Assembly: GCF_003367355.1 (NCBI RefSeq)
Contig: NZ_CP031413.1
Span: forward strand, 62,001 to 126,000
Direction: 5' to 3'
DNA length: 64,000 nucleotides
From: Lysobacter sp. TY2-98
Lineage (GTDB): Bacteria; Pseudomonadota; Gammaproteobacteria; Xanthomonadales; Xanthomonadaceae
Shown here piece by piece: positions 45,971 through 56,347 of this stretch; position 1 is the stretch's first letter; each line of letters opens with the position of its first letter. Both the position numbers and the translations under genes were made by a program. A model generated the notes under the pieces. That model had not been told where the DNA came from. It worked only from the letters and a program-made list of their open reading frames with translations, and did no database searches.

Positions 45971-46828
45971 ATGCGTCCTCTTCGTTCTTCGCTCGTCCTC
46001 GCCGCGCTTGCCGTCGCCAGCCTCGCTGCCTGCGCCAAGGTTCCTTCCGAGGCAGCGACGGCGAAGGCCACCGCGCCGCTGACGCGGACGGCCGGCTCCT
46101 CCGTCGAGGCCAAGCCGGTTGCCGGAACCCCCGAGGCCCGCGCGGTCGACGCCATCCACGCGCTGGAGCCGCGCGCCGTGGTCGAGCATGTCAGCGCCGC
46201 GCCGATCCCTGGCTTCCGTGAAGCCGTGGTCGGCGGCCAGGTCACCTACGTCAGCGACGACGGCCGCTACATGTTCATCCCGGGCCCGGGCGGCGCGCTC
46301 TACGACGCCCAGAAGAAGGACAACCTGACCGAGGCCTCGCTGTCCGGCCTGCGCCAGAAGCTGGTTCAGCAGATCCCCGCCAGCGACCGCATCGTGTTCG
46401 CACCGCCGGCGCCCAAGCACCGGGTCACCGTGTTCACCGACATCAGCTGCGGGTTCTGCCGCAAGTTCCACAGCCAGATCGCCGAGTACAACGCGCTGGG
46501 CATCGAAGTCGACTACGTGGCCTTCCCGCGCGCGGGCATCGGCAGCGACGACTACCGCCAGATGGTCTCGGTCTGGTGCGCGGCGGATCGCAAGAAGGCC
46601 CTGACCGACGCCAAGAACGACCGCCCGGTGCCGCAGCGCAGCTGCAAGAACCCGGTCGACATGGAGTACGACATCGGACAGCGTTCCGGGCTGACCGGCA
46701 CCCCGATGGTGATCGCGGACGACGGCACCCAGCTCGGCGGCTACGTCCCGCCGGAGAAGCTGCGCGACATCCTCGACCAGATGGACACGAAGGCCGCGCC
46801 CGCACCGACGGCTAAGCCCGCCGGCTGA
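45971..46828 (+). CDS. dsbC: DsbC-like thiol:disulfide interchange lipoprotein
   Basis: A 285-residue protein. The signal peptide ends with lipobox SLAAC (Cys about 21). A linker of about 45 residues leads to a DsbC-type dimerisation domain ([22 protein letters not shown] onward), then a thioredoxin-like domain with the active site CGFC at about 160-163 and the cis-Pro loop [12 protein letters not shown]. coli DsbC uses CGYC. It isomerises wrong disulfides in the periplasm. The lipobox suggests it is tethered to a membrane instead of soluble. It precedes purL by 59 bp. Confidence 0.92.
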   Translation: MRPLRSSLVLAALAVASLAACAKVPSEAATAKATAPLTRTAGSSVEAKPVAGTPEARAVDAIHALEPRAVVEHVSAAPIPGFREAVVGGQVTYVSDDGRYMFIPGPGGALYDAQKKDNLTEASLSGLRQKLVQQIPASDRIVFAPPAPKHRVTVFTDISCGFCRKFHSQIAEYNALGIEVDYVAFPRAGIGSDDYRQMVSVWCAADRKKALTDAKNDRPVPQRSCKNPVDMEYDIGQRSGLTGTPMVIADDGTQLGGYVPPEKLRDILDQMDTKAAPAPTAKPAG

Positions 46829-46833
46829 GGTCG

Positions 46834-46849
46834 CCCGCCCCGGGGCGGG
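46834..46849. terminator. Perfect GC palindrome between dsbC and purL
   Basis: CCCGCCCC directly followed by GGGGCGGG, 5 bp after the dsbC stop. A hairpin of this type needs unpaired loop bases, so only about six pairs form. It could be a weak terminator, or part of the purL promoter, since a -10-like box abuts it. Confidence 0.35.
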
Positions 46850-46855
46850 TACAAT
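46850..46855 (+). promoter_or_regulatory. Putative -10 box for purL
   Basis: TACAAT followed by GGCGGGCCC, 32 bp before the purL ATG. No convincing -35 box, since the palindrome occupies that space. Confidence 0.4.
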
Positions 46856-46887
46856 GGCGGGCCCTGCCGTCGCACGGTCCGTCGGAC

Positions 46888-49800
46888 ATGATCGTCCTCG
46901 AGGGCGCCCCCGCCCTGTCGCCGTTCCGCCTGGAGCGGCTCCAAGCCCGCCTCCGCAGCATCCACCCCGACGTCCGCCTGCTCGGCACCCGGCACACCTA
47001 CTGGGTGCTGCCGACGCCGGACGCGCAGCCTGAGGTCATCAAGCTCGGCGCGATCCTCGAAGCCGGGCCGACATTCGCCGACCGCGATCCGTCGGCCGTC
47101 TCCCGCTTCGTGACGCCGCGCCTGGGCACGCATTCGCCGTGGTCGAGCAAGGCGACGGAGCTGCTGCAGGGCGCCGGGCTGCCGGTGCACCGCGTCGAAC
47201 GCGGCACGCGCATCGACCTCGCCAATTGGCCGAGCGACGCCGCCACCCAGGGCGCACTCGCGAAGGTGCTGCACGACCCGATGACGCAGTCGCTGCTCGA
47301 CGCGCGCGAGGACGCGGTCGCGCTGTTCGAAGCGCCGTCGCGCGGCGACCTGGAACGTATTGATCTTGCCGACCTCGAGAACGCGAATACGCGCCTCGGC
47401 CTCGCCCTCGCCGACGACGAGATCGCCTACCTGCGCGAGCGCTACGCCGCGCTCGGCCGCGCGCCCGCCGACGTCGAACTGATGATGTTCGCGCAGGCGA
47501 ACAGCGAGCACTGCCGCCACAAGATCTTCAACGCGAGCTGGACCATCGATGGCGTCGACGCGCCGAAGTCGCTGTTCGGCATGATCCGCCACACCCACGC
47601 GACGACGCCGCAGCACACGCTGAGCGCGTACAGCGACAACGCCGCGGTGGTCGAAGGCTATCGCGCGAAGCGTTTCCGCCCGTCCGGCCCGAACTTCACC
47701 TATCGCAGCGAAGGCGAAGTCGATTCGGCGTTCTGCATCAAGGTGGAGACGCACAACCATCCGACCGCGATCGCGCCATTTCCGGGCGCATCGACGGGCG
47801 CGGGCGGTGAAATCCGCGACGAAGGCGCGACCGGTCGCGGTGGCAAGCCGAAGGCGGGCCTCTGCGGCTTCTCCGTCTCGCACCTGCGCATTCCGACGCT
47901 GCCGCAGCCATGGGAAGCGCCGCGCGCGCTCAACCCGCGCATGGCGCCCGCGCTCGAGATCATGCTCGACGGCCCGATCGGTGCCGCAGCGTTCAACAAC
48001 GAATTCGGTCGTCCGAACCTGCTCGGCTACTTCCGCAGCTTCGAGTTGCCGGAAGGCGCGCTCGCCCGCGCCTACGACAAGCCGATCATGCTCGCTGGCG
48101 GCCTCGGCGCCATCGACCGCATCCAGGTGCAGAAGCACGGCCTGCGCGACGGCGACGCCATCGTCGTGCTGGGCGGGCCAGCGATGCTGATCGGTCTCGG
48201 CGGCGGCGCCGCGAGTTCGGTCGCGTCCGGGGAAAGCCAGGAAGCGCTCGATTTCGCCAGCGTGCAGCGCGACAACCCGGAGATGGAGCGTCGCTGCCAG
48301 GAAGTGATCGACCGCTGCGTCGGCATGGGCGACAACAATCCCATCGCGACCGTGCACGACGTCGGCGCGGGCGGCCTGTCGAACGCGATCCCCGAGCTGC
48401 TGCACGACAGCGACCTTGGCGGCGTCATCGATCTCGATCGCGTACCCAGCGACGACCCGTCGCTGTCGCCGATGCAGCTGTGGTGCAACGAGTCGCAGGA
48501 ACGCTACGTCCTCGGCCTGCCGCCGGAGCGCGTCGACGAGTTCCGCGCGATCTGCGAACGCGAGCGTTGCCCGTTCGCGGTCGTCGGTTACGCGACGACG
48601 GAGGAGCGCCTGGTCGTCGGCCACGGCGCGACGCGTGAACGTGTCGCCGCCGGTGAAACCGGTTGGGCGATCGACATCCCGATGGATGTGCTGTTCGGCA
48701 AGCCGCCGAAGATGCACCGCGACACGCAGCACCCGGCGCCGGCGAAGTGGCCCGCGCTGAAGTGGGGTGGACTCGACCTGCGCGACGCCGGCCTGCGCGT
48801 GCTCGCGCATCCGACCGTTGCGTCCAAGAACTTCCTCGTCACCATCGGCGACCGCAGCGTCGGCGGCCTGACCGCGCGCGACCAGATGGTCGGCCCGTGG
48901 CAGCTTCCGGTCGCTGATTGCGCGATCACGTTCAGCGGTTTCGACACGTATGCGGGCGAGGCGATGGCGATCGGTGAACGCACACCGCTCGCGCTGCTCG
49001 ACTCGGCCGCGGCCGCGCGCATGGCGGTCGGCGAGGCGATCACGAACCTCTGCGCCGCGCCGGTCGAAGCGCTGGATCGCATCAAGCTGTCCGCGAACTG
49101 GATGGCGGCCTGCGGTCATCCAGGCGAAGACGCGCTGCTGTTCGACGCGGTCAAGGCGATCGCGATGGAGTTGTGTCCGACGCTGCAGCTCGCGATTCCG
49201 GTCGGCAAGGATTCGCTGTCGATGCAGGCGCAGTGGCATGCCGGTGGCGCTCAGCAGAAGTCGGTGTCGCCGGTGTCGCTGATCGTCACCGCGTTCGCGC
49301 CGGTGACGGACGTGCGTGACCAGTTCACCCCGCTGCTCGATCGCAGCGTCGACAGCGAGCTGTGGCTGATCGGCCTCGGCGGCGGCAAGCAGCGCCTCGG
49401 CGGTTCCGTGCTCGCGCAGTGCCACCCGGAGTCGGGCGGTGATGCGGCGTTCCCGGCGTTCGCCGCAGCCGGCGAACGTGATGGCTTCGGCGTGCCCGAC
49501 GTCGACGATCCGCAGCGCATCGTCGAGTTCTTCGAGCTGATGCGCGCCGCGCGCACGGCCGGCCTGATCCGTGCGTACCACGACCGCTCCGACGGCGGCG
49601 CGTTCGCCGCGTTCGCCGAAATGGCGTTCAGCTCGCGCACCGGCCTCGACATCTCGCTCGACAACTGGGGCGAGGACCCGTTCCGCTGCCTGTTCAACGA
49701 GGAGCTCGGCGCGATCGTGCAGGTCGCCGTCGAGGATCGCGCGGAGTTCGCCGACCTCGTCGCGCAGCACGGCCTGATCGACTGCGCGCAGCGTGTGGCC

Positions 49801-50808
49801 AAGCCCACCACGGCGCCGCAGATCCGCGTGCGTCGCGACGGCGAAACCGTCGCCGAATGGAGCTGGCAGGAGCTGTTCGACGCCTGGTGGTCGGTGACGC
49901 ATGCGATGCAGCGCCTGCGCGACAACCCGGACTGCGCCGACGAGGAGCGCGAGATCGCGCGCGACTTCGATGCGCCGGGCCTGGTGCCGAAGCTGACCTT
50001 CGACCCGGCCGACGACATCGCCGCGCCGTACGTCAATGTCGGCGCGAAGCCGAAGGTTGCGATCCTGCGCGAGCAGGGCGTCAACGGCCAGATCGAGATG
50101 GCATGGGGCTTCGACAAGGCGGGCTTCACCGCCGTCGACGTGCACATGAGCGATCTCATCGCCGGCCGCGTGAACCTCGCCGATTTCATCGGCATGGCGG
50201 CATGCGGTGGCTTCAGCTACGGCGATGTGCTTGGCGCCGGCCGCGGCTGGGCGACCAGCGCGCTCGAGCGCTCGGCAGTGCGCGAGGCGTTCGAAGCGTT
50301 CTTCGGTCGCGCGGACACGTTCGCGCTGGGCGTGTGCAACGGCTGCCAGATGATGTCGGCGCTCGCGCCGGTGATCCCGGGCGCGGAGCACTTCCCGCGT
50401 CTGCTGCGCAACCGCAGCGAGCAGTTCGAGGCGCGCCTCGGCCTGCTGCAGATCACCGAGTCGCCGTCGCTGTTCTTCAAGGGCATGGAAGGCTCGCGCA
50501 TTCCGGTCGCGGTCGCGCACGGCGAAGGTCGCGTTCACTTCGACGATCCGGCGGCGCGCATGGCGATTGCCGTGTCGGCCCGTTATGTCGACGGCACGGG
50601 CGAACAGGGGTCGCAGTACCCGCTCAATCCGAACGGGTCGCACGACGCGATCGCCGGCTTCACCAGCCGCGACGGTCGCGTGACGCTACTGATGCCGCAT
50701 CCGGAGCGCACGCTGCGCACCGCGAACCTCAGCTGGGCGCCGCGCGACTGGCCGGCGGATTCGCCGTGGCTACGCATGTTCCGCAACGCGCGGGCGTGCG
50801 TCGGCTGA
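46888..50808 (+). CDS. purL: Phosphoribosylformylglycinamidine synthase
   Basis: A 1306-residue large-type PurL that joins the synthetase and glutaminase activities in one chain, as is usual in gammaproteobacteria. The first domains are FGAM-synthetase PurS-like and ATP-grasp-like AIRS repeats ([39 protein letters not shown]). The C-terminal class I glutaminase has [20 protein letters not shown] and [12 protein letters not shown] with its nucleophilic Cys, plus a final HPERTLR region. It makes FGAM from FGAR, Gln and ATP, the fourth step of purine synthesis. Confidence 0.97.
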   Translation: MIVLEGAPALSPFRLERLQARLRSIHPDVRLLGTRHTYWVLPTPDAQPEVIKLGAILEAGPTFADRDPSAVSRFVTPRLGTHSPWSSKATELLQGAGLPVHRVERGTRIDLANWPSDAATQGALAKVLHDPMTQSLLDAREDAVALFEAPSRGDLERIDLADLENANTRLGLALADDEIAYLRERYAALGRAPADVELMMFAQANSEHCRHKIFNASWTIDGVDAPKSLFGMIRHTHATTPQHTLSAYSDNAAVVEGYRAKRFRPSGPNFTYRSEGEVDSAFCIKVETHNHPTAIAPFPGASTGAGGEIRDEGATGRGGKPKAGLCGFSVSHLRIPTLPQPWEAPRALNPRMAPALEIMLDGPIGAAAFNNEFGRPNLLGYFRSFELPEGALARAYDKPIMLAGGLGAIDRIQVQKHGLRDGDAIVVLGGPAMLIGLGGGAASSVASGESQEALDFASVQRDNPEMERRCQEVIDRCVGMGDNNPIATVHDVGAGGLSNAIPELLHDSDLGGVIDLDRVPSDDPSLSPMQLWCNESQERYVLGLPPERVDEFRAICERERCPFAVVGYATTEERLVVGHGATRERVAAGETGWAIDIPMDVLFGKPPKMHRDTQHPAPAKWPALKWGGLDLRDAGLRVLAHPTVASKNFLVTIGDRSVGGLTARDQMVGPWQLPVADCAITFSGFDTYAGEAMAIGERTPLALLDSAAAARMAVGEAITNLCAAPVEALDRIKLSANWMAACGHPGEDALLFDAVKAIAMELCPTLQLAIPVGKDSLSMQAQWHAGGAQQKSVSPVSLIVTAFAPVTDVRDQFTPLLDRSVDSELWLIGLGGGKQRLGGSVLAQCHPESGGDAAFPAFAAAGERDGFGVPDVDDPQRIVEFFELMRAARTAGLIRAYHDRSDGGAFAAFAEMAFSSRTGLDISLDNWGEDPFRCLFNEELGAIVQVAVEDRAEFADLVAQHGLIDCAQRVAKPTTAPQIRVRRDGETVAEWSWQELFDAWWSVTHAMQRLRDNPDCADEEREIARDFDAPGLVPKLTFDPADDIAAPYVNVGAKPKVAILREQGVNGQIEMAWGFDKAGFTAVDVHMSDLIAGRVNLADFIGMAACGGFSYGDVLGAGRGWATSALERSAVREAFEAFFGRADTFALGVCNGCQMMSALAPVIPGAEHFPRLLRNRSEQFEARLGLLQITESPSLFFKGMEGSRIPVAVAHGEGRVHFDDPAARMAIAVSARYVDGTGEQGSQYPLNPNGSHDAIAGFTSRDGRVTLLMPHPERTLRTANLSWAPRDWPADSPWLRMFRNARACVG

Positions 50809-50887
50809 CGTATTCAGCAGAGTGATCGATGGGCAACGGAGGGCCCCGATGCGCACCCCGGTGGCGCGTCCTGCGCCGTCTGCCTGA

Positions 50888-50893
50888 TACAGT
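50888..50893 (+). promoter_or_regulatory. Putative -10 box for the xps operon
   Basis: TACAGT followed by CCGGCGGTC, 24 bp before the xpsE GTG. It deviates from the TAnAAT pattern at one position. No clear -35 element. Confidence 0.3.
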
Positions 50894-50917
50894 CCGGCGG
50901 TCGTCAGGGAGGTGCGG

Positions 50918-52642
50918 GTGAACGCGGTCGTCGATCCCATCGAGGAACCCATCGGCGGTGATCCCGTCGAAGCGCGCATCGTCGCGCTGCTGATCGAGCG
51001 CGGCCGTCTGAAGGACGCTGACTTCGCGCGGGCCCGTCGCCTCGAGGCCGAAACCGGCGGTTCGCTGCTCGCGCTGCTCGGCCGGCTTGGCCTTGTCTCC
51101 GAACGCGACCATGCGGAAGCCGTCGCGAACGTGCTCGATCTTCCGATTGTCGCGACGAAGGATCTGCCGGACCTGCCGCCCGAGAACGTCGCGCTGTCCG
51201 CGAAGTTCATGCGGCAGTTCCATCTCTGCCCGATCCGCGAAGGCGATGCGGCGATCGACGTGCTGATGGCGGATCCGCAGGACGCCTACCAGCTCGACGC
51301 ACTGCGCCTTGCGATGCCGAAGCTGTTGAACCCGCTGGTCGGGCTGCGTTCGGAAATCGACGCGCTGATCGAACGCTGGCACGGCCAGGGCCGCAGCGCG
51401 ATGGGTGCGATCGTCGATACCGCGGAAGGCGAGGGCGGCGAACTCGACGATGTCGAACACCTGCGCGATCTCGCGTCCGAAGCGCCGGTCATCCGTCTCG
51501 TGAATCTGGTGATCCAGCGCGCGGTCGAACTGAAAGCGTCGGACATCCACATCGAGCCGTTCGAGAACCAGCTGAAGGTGCGTTACCGCGTCGACGGCGT
51601 GCTGCATGAAGGTGAGAGCCCGCCGACGAATCTGACCGCGGCGGTGATCTCGCGCATCAAGATCATGGCGCGTTTGAACATCGCCGAGCGCCGCCTGCCG
51701 CAGGACGGGCGCATCCAGATGCGCGTGCAGGGTCGCGAACTCGACCTGCGTGTGTCGACCGTGCCGACGTCGCATGGCGAAAGCGTGGTCATGCGACTGC
51801 TCGATCGCGAATCGGTCGTGCTGAGCTTCGAGAAGCTCGGCTTCACCAACGATTTCCTGCCGCAGTTCCAGAAGGTGCTCGACCAGCCGCACGGCATCCT
51901 GCTCGTCACCGGCCCGACCGGTTCGGGCAAGACGACGACGCTCTACACCGCGCTGTCCAAGCTCAACACGCCCGACGTCAAGATCATCACTGTCGAGGAT
52001 CCGGTCGAATACCAGATCGAAGGCATCAACCAGATCCAGGTGAAGCCGCAGATCGGCTTGGACTTCGCGAACGCGCTGCGTTCGATCGTCCGCCAGGATC
52101 CGGACATCATCATGATCGGCGAAATGCGCGACCTCGAGACCGCGCGCATCGCGATCCAGTCCGCGCTTACCGGCCACCTGGTGTTGTCGACGCTGCATAC
52201 GAACAACGCGGCGGGCGGCATCACGCGACTGCTCGACATGGGTGTCGAGGACTACCTGCTCACGTCGACGATCAACGGCATCCTCGCGCAGCGCCTCGTG
52301 CGCAAGCTGGAGCCGACGCATGCCGAGCGCTACCTCGCGCTGCCGGAAGAGATCGAGAAGTTCGGCCTGCGCCGTTTGCAGCCGCAGGGCGACATCTATC
52401 TGTATCGCCCGAAGCCCTCGCCGATCGCGCCGAGCGGATATTCCGGGCGCATGACCATCACCGAATTCCTCGTCATGAACGACGAGCTGCGTCGCGCGGT
52501 CATGCGTCACGCCGGCATGGGCGAGATCGAGCAGATCGCGCGCGCCGCGGGCATGCGCACGATGTACGAGGACGGCATCGCCAAGGCGCTCGCCGGCCTC
52601 ACGACCATCGAGGAAGTGCTGCGCGTGACGGAAGAGGCCTGA
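50918..52642 (+). CDS. xpsE: Type II secretion ATPase
   Basis: A 574-residue GspE-family ATPase. It has an N-terminal XpsE-type domain (about 15-140), Walker A GPTGSGKTTT at about 332-341, Asp box ITVEDPVEYQIEG and Walker B/His box IIMIGEMRDLETARIAIQSALTGH. The GTG at 50918 has AGGGAGG at ideal spacing; a GTG six bases upstream lies inside that site. The zinc-binding tetracysteine insertion expected after LAQRLVRKL is absent: the whole protein has only one Cys, near residue 106. It hydrolyses ATP on the cytoplasmic face to drive pseudopilus assembly. Confidence 0.96.
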   Translation: MNAVVDPIEEPIGGDPVEARIVALLIERGRLKDADFARARRLEAETGGSLLALLGRLGLVSERDHAEAVANVLDLPIVATKDLPDLPPENVALSAKFMRQFHLCPIREGDAAIDVLMADPQDAYQLDALRLAMPKLLNPLVGLRSEIDALIERWHGQGRSAMGAIVDTAEGEGGELDDVEHLRDLASEAPVIRLVNLVIQRAVELKASDIHIEPFENQLKVRYRVDGVLHEGESPPTNLTAAVISRIKIMARLNIAERRLPQDGRIQMRVQGRELDLRVSTVPTSHGESVVMRLLDRESVVLSFEKLGFTNDFLPQFQKVLDQPHGILLVTGPTGSGKTTTLYTALSKLNTPDVKIITVEDPVEYQIEGINQIQVKPQIGLDFANALRSIVRQDPDIIMIGEMRDLETARIAIQSALTGHLVLSTLHTNNAAGGITRLLDMGVEDYLLTSTINGILAQRLVRKLEPTHAERYLALPEEIEKFGLRRLQPQGDIYLYRPKPSPIAPSGYSGRMTITEFLVMNDELRRAVMRHAGMGEIEQIARAAGMRTMYEDGIAKALAGLTTIEEVLRVTEEA

Positions 52643-52649
52643 TCGACGC

Positions 52650-53867
52650 ATGGCGCTGTACCGCTACAAGGCGCTGAACCCGCGCGGCGAAATGCTCGAC
52701 GGCCAGATGGAGGCCGCGAGCGTCGACGAGGTCGCGCAGCGCCTGCAGTCGCAGGGGCATCTGCCGGTCGAAGCGAAGCTCGCGAGCGAAGGCGGCGGCC
52801 CGGCGTTCTGGAAGGGTCTGTTCAAGCCCAAGCCGTTCGCAGGCCCGCGCCTCGTGCAGTTCACGCAGCAGTTGTCGACACTGCTCGGCGCGGGTCAGCC
52901 GCTCGATCGCGCGCTGTCGATCCTGCTCGAACTGCCGGATGACGAAACCGCACGCCGCACCATTTCCGATATCCGCGAATCGGTGCGTGGCGGCACGGCG
53001 CTGTCGACCGCGCTGGATCGACAGCACGGCACGTTCTCGCGCCTCTACATCAACATGGTTCGTGCCGGCGAGGCAGGCGGCAACCTGCACGAAACGCTCG
53101 CGCGGTTGGCGGATTACCTCGAGCGCGCGCGTGCGCTACAGGGGCGCGTGGTCAACGCGCTGATCTATCCCGCGATCCTGATGGTGATGGTCACGCTGAG
53201 CATGCTGTTCCTGCTCGGCTACGTCGTGCCGCAGTTCGCGCAGATGTACGAGAGCCTCGGCGCGGAGCTGCCGGTCTTCACCAAGATCATTCTCGCGATC
53301 GGTAACTTCGTGCGCGATTTCTGGATCGTGATCGTGGCGGCGCCCGCGCTGGCGCTGTGGTGGGTTGAACGCAAGCGTCGTGACCCCGCGTTTCGCATGG
53401 CGTTCGACGCGTGGCTGCTGCGCCGCAAGTTCACCGGGCTGCTTGTCGCACGCATCGAGGTTGCGCGGCTTGCACGTACGCTGGGCACGCTGGTGCGCAA
53501 TGGTGTTCCGCTGATCACCGCGCTCGGCATCGGCCGCAACGTGCTCGGCAACCGCATGCTTGCGGACGACGTCGAAAAGGCCGCGGACGAGGTGAAGAAC
53601 GGCGTGGCGCTGTCGACTGCGCTGGGGCGCGGCAAGCGGTTCCCGCGTCTCGCGCTGCAGATGATCCAGGTGGGCGAGGAATCCGGCGCGCTCGACGTCA
53701 TGCTGCTGCGCACGGCAGAAACGTTCGAACAGGAAACCGCGCTCGCGCTGGACCGCATGTTGGCCGCGCTGGTGCCGATCGTGACGATGGTGCTGGCGTT
53801 CGTGATCGGCACGGTGATCCTCGGCATCCTGGTGCCGATGTACGACCTCACGGGGCAGATTGGGTGA
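52650..53867 (+). CDS. xpsF: Type II secretion inner-membrane platform protein
   Basis: A 405-residue GspF/PilC-type protein: N-terminal YRYKALNPRGEMLDGQMEAAS, then two T2SSF domains (LVQFTQQLSTLLGAGQPLDRAL and IEVARLARTLGTLVRNGVPLITAL) separated by membrane helices, with a last C-terminal helix. It forms the platform that contacts XpsE and XpsL. Start is 7 bp after xpsE. A 497-bp gap full of palindromic repeats separates it from xpsG. Confidence 0.96.
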   Translation: MALYRYKALNPRGEMLDGQMEAASVDEVAQRLQSQGHLPVEAKLASEGGGPAFWKGLFKPKPFAGPRLVQFTQQLSTLLGAGQPLDRALSILLELPDDETARRTISDIRESVRGGTALSTALDRQHGTFSRLYINMVRAGEAGGNLHETLARLADYLERARALQGRVVNALIYPAILMVMVTLSMLFLLGYVVPQFAQMYESLGAELPVFTKIILAIGNFVRDFWIVIVAAPALALWWVERKRRDPAFRMAFDAWLLRRKFTGLLVARIEVARLARTLGTLVRNGVPLITALGIGRNVLGNRMLADDVEKAADEVKNGVALSTALGRGKRFPRLALQMIQVGEESGALDVMLLRTAETFEQETALALDRMLAALVPIVTMVLAFVIGTVILGILVPMYDLTGQIG

Positions 53868-54364
53868 GGCTCGCCGCGCTTTGCGCGGCATTGCCGCGCA
53901 GGCGAGCCGAACGCCCGGCGTGCTAGGCGGGGCCGAGTTCGAGGAATCCCAGTCGCGATGCGATCCGTCGGCGCATCGCGGCAATGCGGCGTGGCCTGAC
54001 GGAACGTCCGGCGCGCTACGCGGGGCGGGGTGAGGCGGCGTCGCCCACGCGGCGTGCAGCGTGACTCTGACGAACGCCGGCGTGCTACGCCCGCCGGAGC
54101 GCCATGGGGCGCAGCGCGACACCCGCGTCGGCATCGCCTCGCTTTGCTCCTCCAGCGCCGCGCGGGACTTCCACGCGACCGGATGCGGCCCACGCTCGTG
54201 TGATGAAAGTCGCGCGGCAGGCGCATGCTTCGGGAAACTTCGCCTCGATCGTCCGGTCCCACCCTCGGGCCCGCTACGAAAAAACCTGAACAGGCCGGCC
54301 AGAAATTTCCGCTTCACGTCACGAATTTGGTAAACAGTCGCCCTCTCCCCGGAAGCCGTCGCCC
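53868..54364. repeat. 497-bp intergenic region with palindromic repeat cluster B (three units)
   Basis: Unit 1 (53868-53933) starts with GGCTCGCC paired to GGCGAGCC (53901-53908) around an inner GCGCGGC-ATT-GCCGCGC stem, followed by GAACGCCCGGCGTGCTAGGCGGGGCC and GAGTTCGA, the same order as cluster A. Related cores occur at 54001-54030 (GGAACGTCCGGCGCGCTACG...) and 54071-54100 (CGAACGCCGGCGTGCTACGC...). The rest to 54364 shows no supported gene; short open frames there have shadow composition. It interrupts the otherwise tight xps operon. Confidence 0.75.
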
Positions 54365-54805
54365 ATGCGCAACCGTCGTGCACTGACCCGATCGCCTGCT
54401 CCCCGCGCGCTGCAGCGCGGCATGAGCCTCATCGAAATCATCATCGTCATCGTGCTGATCGGCATCGTGCTGACGTTCGTGGGCAACCGCATCCTCGGCG
54501 GCTCCGATCGCGCCAAGGCCAACCTCGCCAAGTCCGAGGTCACCACGCTCGCGCAGAAGATCGAGCAGTACAAGGAAGACGTGGGCAAGTACCCGACGAC
54601 GCTGTCCGACCTCGCGACCGCGCCGCAGGGCGTGTCGGGCTGGCTCGGCCCGTATGCGAAGGAAGGCGAGCTCAAGGATCCGTGGGGCAACGCGATCGCG
54701 TACAAGGCACCTGGCGATGACGGCCATGCGTTCGACGTGATCATCCTCGGCAAGGACGGCAAGCCGGGCGGCACCAGCGTCGACGGCGACATCCGCAACG
54801 AATGA
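54365..54805 (+). CDS. xpsG: Type II secretion major pseudopilin
   Basis: A 146-residue pseudopilin. A basic leader ends at RG, then MSLIEIIIVIVLIGIVLTFV, the prepilin peptidase site (G before Met, Glu at +5) and hydrophobic helix. The GspG C-terminal YKEDVGKYPTTLSDL and DPWGNAIAYKAPG (calcium-loop region) are present. It polymerises into the pseudopilus that pushes substrates out. GGAAG lies 8 bp before the ATG. It overlaps xpsH by 4 bp. Confidence 0.96.
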   Translation: MRNRRALTRSPAPRALQRGMSLIEIIIVIVLIGIVLTFVGNRILGGSDRAKANLAKSEVTTLAQKIEQYKEDVGKYPTTLSDLATAPQGVSGWLGPYAKEGELKDPWGNAIAYKAPGDDGHAFDVIILGKDGKPGGTSVDGDIRNE

Positions 54806-55290
54806 TCCGCATCGCGCCACGACGGACGGCTGCACCCGCCGCCCGCCGTGCGCGCGGCGTCTCGCTGATCGAGATGATCATCGTGGTCGTGCTGATCGCG
54901 GTGATGAGCGTGCTCGCCGCCGGTGCGATGAGTGGCGGCTTCAAGGGCATGCAGCTGCGTTCCGCGGCGAAGGAAGTCGCGTCGCAGCTGCGCTTCACCC
55001 GCACGCGCGCGATCGCCACCGGACAGACGCAGCGCTTCGTGATCCAGCCACGCACGCACGCGTGGCAGGCGCCGGACGGTCGACATGGCTCGATTCCGGC
55101 GGAGATCGGCCTGTCCTTCATCGGCGCGCGACAAACGCGGCCGTCGCCTGACGAAGGAGCGATCCTGTTCTTCGCCGACGGCGCGTCTACAGGTGGGCGC
55201 GTGCGCCTGGTGCGTGACACGGCCGCGTTCAACATCGACGTCGCCTGGCTTACCGGTGAGGTCAAACTCGACCGCTCGGAGGCGCGCTGA
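54802..55290 (+). CDS. xpsH: Type II secretion minor pseudopilin H
   Basis: A 162-residue protein with a prepilin leader ending RG and then VSLIEMIIVVVLIAVMSVL, carrying the conserved Glu at +5. The C-terminal part is the small beta-rich domain of GspH. It is one of the minor pseudopilins forming the tip of the pseudopilus. The stop shares its A with the xpsI start (TGATG). Confidence 0.9.
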   Translation: MIRIAPRRTAAPAARRARGVSLIEMIIVVVLIAVMSVLAAGAMSGGFKGMQLRSAAKEVASQLRFTRTRAIATGQTQRFVIQPRTHAWQAPDGRHGSIPAEIGLSFIGARQTRPSPDEGAILFFADGASTGGRVRLVRDTAAFNIDVAWLTGEVKLDRSEAR

Positions 55291-55712
55291 TGCGACGCCT
55301 TGCGCGCGGCTACACGCTGATCGAGGTGATCGTCGCGTTCGCGATCCTCGCGGTGGCGCTGACGCTCCTGCTCGGCACGCTCACCAATTCGACGAAACAG
55401 GTGCGCTGGTCGGCCGATGCCGGACGCGCGGCGATGCTCGCGCAGTCGGTGCTCGATCGCGTCGATACCGACGGCCCGCTGCGCGAGGGCGAACGCGACG
55501 GCGAGCTCGAGGACGGACGCTACCGCTGGCAGCTGCACGTCGCGCCGTATCGCACGAATGCACCGGCGAGTGCGCAACCGGTCGATCCGAACGCGCCGGT
55601 GCTTCTGTCGCTCGATCTGGTGATGCAGTGGGGCGAAGGCGGCCCGCGCGAGCGCCTGGAGCTGCATTCGCTGCGCCTGGTGCCGGCGAATCTTGGAGCG
55701 CCGCCGACGTGA
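55290..55712 (+). CDS. xpsI: Type II secretion minor pseudopilin I
   Basis: A 140-residue minor pseudopilin, starting MRRLARG followed by YTLIEVIVAFAILAVALTLL, with the Glu at +5 of the cleaved form. GspI organises the tip complex together with GspJ and GspK. It overlaps xpsJ by 4 bp. Confidence 0.9.
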   Translation: MRRLARGYTLIEVIVAFAILAVALTLLLGTLTNSTKQVRWSADAGRAAMLAQSVLDRVDTDGPLREGERDGELEDGRYRWQLHVAPYRTNAPASAQPVDPNAPVLLSLDLVMQWGEGGPRERLELHSLRLVPANLGAPPT

Positions 55713-56347
55713 GGCGCGCGCGCGGCTTCACGTTGATCGAAGTGCTGATCGCGACGGTGCTGCTCGCGGCCGGGCTCACGCTCGCGTTCGCGACGATCAC
55801 CGGCGCCACCGGCGCGACGCGTCACGGCGAAGCGACCGCTGCAAGCAACGAACACATCCGCGCGGTCGAAGGCTTCCTGCGCCGACGACTCGCTGGCGCG
55901 CGCGCCGTGTCGTTCCAGATCGATCCGTCGACCGGGCAGGCGATGCGTTTCGCGGGTGACGCCGAGCGCATGCGCTTCGTGTCCGACCTGCCGGACTACA
56001 TCGGGCGCGGCGGCCCGAGCGTGCATGACCTGCGCATCCAGCGCATGGCCTCGGGCGACGGTGTGCGCCTCACGCTCGGACTCGTCGCCGCGCAGCCGGG
56101 TGATGCGACGGCGGCGGTCGATCGCGAACCGGAGGTGCTGGCGGAGAACCTGCGCAGCGTCGAGTTCCACTACCGCGGCGTCGGCGAAGACGGCAAGCCG
56201 GCCGAGTGGCAGGACGACTGGACGACCACGGAACAACTTCCGTTGCTGGTCGAGATCCGCATCACCGGGGAAGACGGCAAGCCGTGGCCCGTGCTCGACG
56301 TCGCGCCGCGTCTTGCGGCGGCGTACGCCACGGGGATCACGCGATGA
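55709..56347 (+). CDS. xpsJ: Type II secretion minor pseudopilin J
   Basis: A 212-residue minor pseudopilin beginning at GTG within a GTGA overlap. RARG is followed by [21 protein letters not shown] with Glu at +5. The C-terminal [18 protein letters not shown] strand region is consistent with GspJ. The reading frame stays open upstream, but the prepilin start fixes the N-terminus. Confidence 0.9.
   Translation: MRRARGFTLIEVLIATVLLAAGLTLAFATITGATGATRHGEATAASNEHIRAVEGFLRRRLAGARAVSFQIDPSTGQAMRFAGDAERMRFVSDLPDYIGRGGPSVHDLRIQRMASGDGVRLTLGLVAAQPGDATAAVDREPEVLAENLRSVEFHYRGVGEDGKPAEWQDDWTTTEQLPLLVEIRITGEDGKPWPVLDVAPRLAAAYATGITR

Noticed and set aside
45518..46471. A 317-codon - strand frame over the xerD-dsbC gap
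   Set aside because: It is antisense to dsbC over half its length, shows no domain and has a low-complexity Gly/Arg/Ala composition.
46741..50643. A 1300-codon open frame on the - strand opposite purL
   Set aside because: Its protein is rich in Arg, His, Ala and Glu with no family resemblance, while purL on the + strand is full length and fully conserved. GC-rich codon bias leaves antisense frames open.
50729..52651. A 640-codon - strand frame opposite xpsE
   Set aside because: Antisense to a complete, motif-bearing XpsE; the protein is Arg/Asp/His-rich without recognisable domains.
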